From contig JAGGNK010007027.1 of assembly GCA_017590115.1 (NCBI GenBank), forward strand, positions 282,408 through 346,407: a stretch of DNA of 64,000 nt, in the 5' to 3' direction. Source of the DNA: Montifringilla adamsi. Its lineage: Eukaryota; Chordata; Aves; Passeriformes; Passeridae. Shown here one piece after another: positions 49,401 to 58,400 of this stretch. The stretch's first letter is position 1. Each line of letters begins with the position of its first letter. The position numbers and the translations under genes are program-made. The notes beneath the pieces were generated by a model. The model had not been told where the DNA came from. It searched no databases and was given only the letters and a program-made list of their open reading frames with translations.

Positions 49401-52400
49401 ACAAGGGCCCCCTGAGCCTCCTTTGCTCCAGGGTTTCTATTACTATTATTTAATTTATTTATTTATTTCCAATATGTTCCTCTCCATTCTGCACCTCTAA
49501 GAAGCGCAATCCCTCCATGGCAAGGCAAGCATTTGTTAATTAATCATAAGAGTGACAAGAAAGAAATTGATTTTCTTTCTTTGTGCTGATCCCAGCCCAA
49601 TTTCCCAAGCTCAATTTCAATGCCATGAGTGCACTGCCCAACCCCCAGGGAGAAAAAACCCAATATACTGAGGGAATTCTCAGATTCTTCCCAGTCCTAC
49701 CTGTCCTGGTGCCTCTCACAGCTGATGTTTGTGGCAGACAGCTCAAAGCCTCCCTGGCTCCAGCTCCCACGTGTCTGTCCTTGTACATCAGGGCCCTGTG
49801 GGGAGGGAAGGACGAGCTGGCAGCAGCAGTGACCTTTCTGCAGGGCCAGCAGAGGTGGCCCAGATGTGAGGGCAGGGAGGAACATCTGGGCTGTGCTCAC
49901 GTACAGGGGCTGGCGCAGCAGCCGCAGGCCCCGGTGCCCGATGTCCCTCCTGAAGGTGGCCCCCTGGAAGTGGATGGTGGCCACACCCCTGTTGGCTTCT
50001 CCCAGGGCTTCCATCAGGTCCTGCCGGACAGCAGTGATGGACAGGACTCTGCCACCACTGGTCACCACCCTGCCGTCCTTCAGCGCTGTGCCCCCGTGGA
50101 ACACCTGCAGCCCCAGCTCCTTGGCCTGCACAAGCCCTGCAAAGACAAATTTGGGGATTCTCTGAGGGTTGTGAATTGCATTCTCTGGAGACAATCTCAG
50201 AATTAAGGTGGGAAAAGCCCTTCAGGATCATCCAGTTGCACCTCAGCAGCACCAGCACCACCCCAAAGCCTGTCCCCAAGGCCACATCCAGACTCCTCTG
50301 GGACAATCCCAGTGACTCCAAACCTCCCTGGGCAGCTCAGCCCAAGGCCTGACCACTCTGCCAGGGAAATTTTCTTTCCCAGTCTCCAACCTGAGCCTCC
50401 CCTGGTGCCATTTGAGGCCATTTCCTCTCCTCCTTTCCCTGCCCCTCCTGTCAGGAGCTGTGCAGAGCAGTGAGGTCCCCCCTGAGCCTCCTTTTCTCCA
50501 GCCTGAGCCCCTTCCCAGCTCCCTCAGCTGCTTCTCCCAGGGTGTGTTTTCCAGACCTTTCCCCAGATCCATTACCTTCTGTGGGCAAAACACTGAAGTC
50601 CTTTATTCAGTCAAGGGAGAACAACAGAAATTTTCACCTTTGCTTTTTTCTGAGAAACAGCATCATCAGTGAAAGGCATCCCACTGCACTGGCTCCAGGA
50701 ATTGCCTTCTGAGCCAGTAAGGCATCATGAAATTCCAGACTGGTTTGGGTGGGAAGGGACCTCAAAGGGACCCAGTGCCACCCCTGCCACGTGTCCACTT
50801 CTGGTGCACCCCAAAAGTTAAGAAAGAAATCCCACAGGAGCAGAAATGTGGGATCCAGGAGCCCCCACAGGACACATTCCCTGTGCCAGGAAAGTTGTGC
50901 TCTCTCTCTAGGAGCTGTGGGTAATTTGTGCAGGGTTTTCCTGCAGGAAATCTCAATCCACAGCCCTTTCCTGCCTGGATTCTCCCCTGTCCCTGCCATC
51001 ACACCATCAGTGCTGATGTTACCTCTGCTCTCCCACCATTCCATCCTGCCCACTCCACGCAGTTCCCTGCTACACCTGGACCTGGTGCTCCACAAACACT
51101 CACAGGGGGCTGCTCTGACACTGGGAGGCAAAACTGTGCGAGGTTTGGAGTTTTTCAGATTCCTGTTTTGAGGGAAGATAAAGGAACAGGAGGAACTGCT
51201 GCCATCACCTGGGAAAACGAGAACCAAGCACGGTTTTCTCCTTGCTACGGGCTCAAGGGATTCCTCCCCCTGGCCCTGCTGCATTCCAGCCCCTTTGCAT
51301 CCTCTTTTAAGGAATGCTCCTGAATAGAAACTTTGTCAAGCCATTAAAATCAGAGAATCACAGAATATCCTGAGCTGGAAGGACACACAGGGATCAGCCA
51401 TTCCCACCCCTGGCCCTGCACAGGACACCCCAACAATCCCATCCTGGAAGCATCATCCAAAAAGATGTGATTCAGTGTGAAAAAGAAAATAAAAACTAAG
51501 AAACCCCATGAAACTCTGAAGTGGAAGATAATAAAGGAATAATATCATAATAATTACATAAATAACAATAATGACATTATTGGAACAAAAGGAATAAGAG
51601 AATTATTATAAAATAATATATATGTAAAATACAAAATAAAAGAATAAAAAATTTAAAAAATAATTTTAAAATAATAAAAAAAATATTTAATTCCATTGGT
51701 TTGACTGTGTTTTTTGGAATTAACAAGGAGGGAGTCAGAAACCCTGCCAGGGACAAGGCACCAGAGCACAACCTTGTCTCTGGGGAATGGAGAAATGGAG
51801 AATCTCTCTTTTCCCCAGAGAGAAAATGCCAAAAATTTCTGCCAAAATTGGGGAGCCCAGCCAGGAGCTGAGGTGCTGGGCTGACACCAGCAGAGGGTGG
51901 GCCTGGCAGGGCAGCAGCTGAGCAGGCAGGAAATGATTCTGCAACAGTTCCTGGTTTTAAACACTGCAAACATCCTCACCAGATCCTGAACCTGGAGTAC
52001 TGGAACACAGGACATGGATATGGATACCTGCATGAATCCTGAATATCTATATCCTGTATCCAAATGGTATTGGTATCCAAATGGATATTGAATTCCTGCA
52101 TGAATCCTGAATATCTATATCCTGTATCCAAATGGTATTGGTATCCAAATGGATATTGAATTCCTGCATGAATCCTGAATATCTATATCCTGTATCCAAA
52201 TGGTATTGGTATCCAAATGGATATTGAATTCCTGCATGAATCCTGAATATCTATATCCTGTATCCAAATGGTATTGGTATCCAAATGGATATTGAATTCC
52301 TGCATGAATCCTGAATATCTATATCCTGTATCCAAATGGTATTGGTATCCAAATGGATATTGAATTCCTGCATGAATCCTGAATATCTATATCCTGTATC

Positions 52401-55400
52401 CAAATGGTATTGGTATCCAAATGGATATTGAATTCCTGCATGAATCCTGAATATCTATATCCTGTATCCAAATGGTATTGGTATCCAAATGGATATTGAA
52501 TTCCTGCATGAATCCTGAATATCTATATCCTGTATCCAAATGGTATTGGTATCCAAATGGATATTGAATTCCTGCATGAATCCTGAATATCTATATCCTG
52601 TATCCAAATGGTATTGGTATCCAAATGGATATTGAATTCCTGCATGAATCCTGAATATCTATATCCTGTATCCAAATGGTATTGGTATCCAAATGGATAT
52701 TGAATTCCTGCATGAATCCTGAATATCTATATCCTGTATCCAAATGGTATTGGTATCCAAATGGATATTGAATTCCTGCATGAATCCTGAATATCTATAT
52801 CCTGTATCCAAATGGTATTGGTATCCAAATGGATATTGAATTCCTGCATGAATCCTGAATATCTATATCCTGTATCCAAATGGTATTGGTATCCAAATGG
52901 ATATTGAATTCCTGCATGAATCCTGAATATCTATATCCTGTATCCAAATGGTATTGGTATCCAAATGGATATTGAATTCCTGCATGAATCCTGAATATCT
53001 ATATCCTGTATCCAAATGGTATTGGTATCCAAATGGATATTGAATTCCTGCATGAATCCTGAATATCTATATCCTGTATCCAAATGGTATTGGTATCCAA
53101 ATGGATATTGAATTCCTGCATGAATCCTGAATATCTATATCCTGTATCCAAATGGTATTGGTATCCAAATGGATATTGAATTCCTGCATGAATCCTGAAT
53201 ATCTATATCCTGTATCCAAATGGTATTGGTATCCAAATGGATATTGAATTCCTGCATGAATCCTGAATATCTATATCCTGTATCCAAATGGTATTGGTAT
53301 CCAAATGGATATTGAATTCCTGCATGAATCCTGAATATCTATATCCTGTATCCAAATGGTATTGGTATCCAAATGGATATTGAATTCCTGCATGAATCCT
53401 GAATATCTATATCCTGTATCCAAATGGTATTGGTATCCAAATGGATATTGAATTCCTGCATGAATCCTGAATATCTATATCCTGTATCCAAATGGTATTG
53501 GTATCCAAATGGATATTGAATTCCTGCATGAATCCTGAATATCTATATCCTGTATCCAAATGGTATTGGTATCCAAATGGATATTGAATTCCTGCATGAA
53601 TCCTGAATATCTATATCCTGTATCCAAATGGTATTGGTATCCAAATGGATATTGAATTCCTGCATGAATCCTGAATATCTATATCCTGTATCCAAATGGT
53701 ATTGGTATCCAAATGGATATTGAATTCCTGCATGAATCCTGAATATCTATATCCTGTATCCAAATGGTATTGGTATCCAAATGGATATTGAATTCCTGCA
53801 TGAATCCTGAATATCTATATCCAATATCTAAATGAATATTGAATACCTGTATGAAACCTGAATATCTATATCCAATATGCAAACGGATATTGATATCCAA
53901 ATGAATATTGAATACCTACATGAATCCTGAATATCTATATTCAATATCCAAATGGATATTGAATACCTGTATGAAACTTGAATATCTATATCCAATATCC
54001 AAATGGATATTGATATCTAAGTGAATATTGAATACCTGTATGCATCCTGAATATCTCTGTTGAATATCTATATGGATATTGAATATCTATTTCTAATATC
54101 TGTATGAAGGTTGAATAGCAATATCAAATATCCATATGAATATTGAGTATCTATGTCTAACATATATGTAGATATTGGATACCTAGGCAAATACTGAACA
54201 TCTATATCAAATATCTATATTAATATTGAATATCTACATGGATATTGAATATATATATCAAATATCCTTATAAATATTGAATACTTGTATCTAATATCTA
54301 TATGAATATTGAATATCTATACCTAATATCCAAATGAATATCAAACATCTATATCTAATATATGTCTATAAAATATATATTATAACATCTACATGAATAT
54401 TGAATACCTGTCTCTAATATCTAAGCTAATACTGAATACCTACACGAATTCAGAATATCCCAAAGCCCACCTTGCCCAGAGCCTGGAGCCCTGTGAGGAA
54501 GCAATTAAATAATTAAGAAGCTCCCAGAGTTACCTGTCACCTCCATGCCTTTGTCAGAGTCTCCTGGGTACCCTGGGCTGGCCATGACCACACACACAGC
54601 AGTTCTGTTCTCCAGCCAGGCTGGCATGCAGCTGCACAGTTTGCCATCAATTGTTGCTTGAATCACTTCATAAAAATCATTTTTAAGCAGAGGGAGAATT
54701 ACCTGTAAAAAAGTTTTCAGAGTGATGGAAGTTGATTTTTATTTTGCTGGTTTGTTGAAATTCACCTTAGGGAAAAGTCAATTGATGGAACACAATCTGT
54801 ATGTGCCAAGCCAGTAGAGTTGGAAACTCTGGGTTTTAATTTAATTTGCAGCATCTTTTGGCACCAGTCATAAATTTGGAAGTGTAAGGTGTGAGCTTAT
54901 TTTAAAAGAACAAGAATTTAGGCCTCTCCCATTCTGCTTCTGTCCAGAAAAACAAAATCTGAGGAATAGATATTTTAAACTAATAATTCACAGGAGCTGA
55001 TGAGCCAAAATGTTACCTCAGACATTGTCTAAGATGTTCACATCCAGATCTTTCCCTAGAAATAAACTACAACAGTAAGAGGTAAAAGAATGGAGCATCT
55101 CTAATTTTCCAGTGTGTTCCACTCACCTGACATTGGGGATCCCCAAACTGGCATTTAAAGTTTAAAATCTTCACCCCCTCCTTGGTCAGCATCAAACCTG
55201 TTTGCAGCACACCTGGACACAAAGCAAATGAAATTAATCATTAATTTCTTTCTTTCTTTCAAGGATGCCTTTAAAAGAAACAGAGCATTTTGGAGCATTC
55301 TGCAAATCAGGCAGCCTTAGGAGCAAGAACCCTGCAAGCCATAATAATTCCCAAATATCCATAAAAGTGACAAGACCCCTTCCTTGGTCAGCATCAAACC

Positions 55401-58400
55401 TGTTTGCAGCACACCTGGACACAAAGCAAATGAAATTAATCATTAATTTCTTTATTTCTTTCAAGAATGCCTTTAAAAGAAACAGAGCATTTTGGAGCAT
55501 TCTGCAAATCAGGCAGCCTTAGGAGCAAGAGCCCTGCAAGCCATAATAATTCCCAAATATCCATAAAAGTGACAAGCAGCCACCTGAGGAGCAGGGCACC
55601 AACATTTTTAACCCCACAAAGCAAAGTTTTTCTGGCATCGTGCACCCAACTCCATTCATACTCAACTCCCACTCCACTCTTACTCAGGCATTGTAAAAAA
55701 GGCCCCAAAAAGCAGGATTTGAAGATGTGGGTGGGAGCCCAACTCTTTAGAGGACTGAGATCTCCTCAGTGCCAACAGCAGCCCTTGGCATTAAGTGGCA
55801 CCTGTGGGCACCACCTGCCTTTTCCAAAACAGCCTCTGGATAAAGATTTGGAGAAAATGGTCATTGTTGTATGTAGGAGTGAGCAGTGCTGCAGGACTGA
55901 AGTATATGTTCTGCCCTGAACTGCAAATAAATCTGTTTTGTTTAAAAATATTTAATAAAATCATGGTGTTTTAAGGAAACAAGGCCAAGGTTATCTCCCA
56001 AACAAAGAGCTGTGAACCAAATGAGTGAGGCTTAACACTGCATGAAAAATGAGCTGCTGCTGGGTTATTTTTTTAAACAAATACCATCTGGAACTCAGAA
56101 GCAGCCTCTGACCATGGAAGTGACCTGGAGAGGGGCTCACCTTGCTTTTCAGGTGCTCACTCACCTACATAGGCTGCTCCTTCTTGTCTCAAGCTGTCCA
56201 CGATGTGCTGGAGGATTGCACCCCTGATTTGCTCTAGAAGAGCCTCTGGAACCTGACAACCAAACGAAAGGCAGTGGTGGCACCTGCTGGCCTTGCTGGA
56301 AGGACTGGGCAGGGCTGAGGAGGTGCCTGAGGTGTTTGCTGCTGTCCCCCCCAAGCCCTGCTCCTTCCCTTGGGGTGCTCTGCCTGCCGAGGGGGTTTGG
56401 GTGCTTCTCAGGGAGGGCTGGGACTGGAACCTGGGCTGAACACAGTCAGAGTGCTTCTGTCCGTGGAGAAACACCCTCTGAAAACGTGGGGGAGCAGTGC
56501 TTTAGGAACAACAAGGACCCCCAGGTTAATGTTCAGCGCACAAAGGTCCCAGGCACACAGGGAATTCTACAGGGATTCCTGATGGGAGCAGAGAAACACA
56601 AAGCTTAGGAATAACAGGAGAGGTAAAAGAGAGGCTGCTCCAGAGAACGAAACCCCAAAGGATGACTGCTGGGTGAGAACCCTGGAGCAGCAGAAGGCCT
56701 GCAGGGGCTGTGCAGGGCAGAGCTGGGCAGTGTAGCTATGATATTATGAAAAATCCTCTGCTGGGATTTTTCCTCTCCTGAGAAGCTGAGGAGCCTCAGG
56801 AGAGAAATGTAAACAATTACTATCTGCTGCTGTGGAATACAGCAGGTGCAGCTGGGATTGGTCCATGTGGATTGTTTTCCATTGATGACCAATCACAGCC
56901 ACCTGTGCCAAGGCTGTGAGCAGTCACAGGATTTTGTTATTCTATTCTTGTTGAGCCTTCTGATCTCTCTGTTCTTTAGTATAGTCTTAATGTAGCATTT
57001 TAATATAATATTTAACATAATAAATCAGCCTTCTGAAATGGAGTCAAGCCTCACGGAGAGTTCGCCTCAACAGGGCGGCAGCGGCGGCCGTACCTGGGGC
57101 ACGGGGCAATAGGCGCCCATCCCCGCCGTGGTGGGACCCCGCTCCCCGTCCAGCAGCCGCTTGTGGGGCTGAGCCGGGGGCATGGAGGCCACGGTGACAC
57201 CGTCGGTGAAGCAGGAGCACTGCAGGGAGAGACAGGGACAGCGGTGACAATGGACACAGCGGGACAGCGCTGCTGGGCGCAGTTCTGCTGGAAAATGTAG
57301 AAATTGCAGAAGACCAGAATGCAAAGGATATTAAATCTCACTCAGTGCCAGGGTAGGGACACCTTCCCCTGTGCCAGGCTGCTCCAGCCCCAGTGTCCAG
57401 CCTGGCCTTGGGCACTGCCAGGGATCCAGGGGCAGCCCCAGCTGCTCTGGGCACCCTGTGCCAGGGCCTGCCCACCCTCTGAGTGAAGAATTTCTCAGAA
57501 TCTATTCAGATCAAATAGGATCCACTTATTCTGCTACAAGCCCATTGACTTGAAGGATTAATTGTTTCCTTCTCATGTTTAAATTAGCAAGAGAAATGGT
57601 GGCTCTCATTACAATTCCCTTTTGATGAATCAGATTTTGAGTCACATGGAACATGCCTGTCCTCTGGCATGTGAATAGCCTAAAAGAGGCATTAAATATT
57701 AACACAAAGTTACAGATGTAACATGAATTACCAAGGTAAAGTCCATAAAAACATAGTTTGGGTCACTTTAGGGGAAAAAAAAATTCCCCCTAAAATAACT
57801 GCTATAAATGCAACATCATTGTTAATGCAGAAGAAAAATCTACTGACAACATGCATTGGTTAGCATGGCACAGGGCTTAGATTGCATGTTATATATATGC
57901 AATAGATATACATTTCTCAAAGTGCAAATAAAACAAAACAAAAATTGACAGTTGAAAGAATAAACTTGGGTGTTTATACAGAAGCACAGCAATAATGCCA
58001 AAGAGTGAAAGCACAACATCACACCATCAATACCTACAGAAAGTTCTTCCCCTTGAAGCAGTTCTTCAATAACCACCATCTCTCCAAACATTCTGTCCTG
58101 TAAAAAACAGAACAAAACAAAAGAAATCCCCAGTGAGCAGATATGAATCCACTGCCTAAATCCTCTCTTCATTTTCTTTTAACAGAAAGACCCAATGCGT
58201 ATGAGAAGTGCCAGCTTGCTTGAATGCCAGTGGGGAAAGCCAACAGAATTCCATTTGGACATAAGGAGGCAACACTGAAATATTCCCTACTAGGCCTGGG
58301 AGACAAGGAAAAATTACAATTTGGAGGGGCAGAGAAGTGGGACCTGAGATGGAACAGAAGTTCAGTCACAAAAGCTTCCAGCCCTGGCGGGGGGACACAG

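Noticed and set aside
53679..53900. Repetitive open frame on the minus strand
   Set aside because: Translation of the 68-bp minisatellite; the unit length is not a multiple of three, so the frame closes quickly elsewhere.
55265..55919. Two similar open frames
   Set aside because: Created by the 202-bp duplication antisense to exon 9'; not a gene family.
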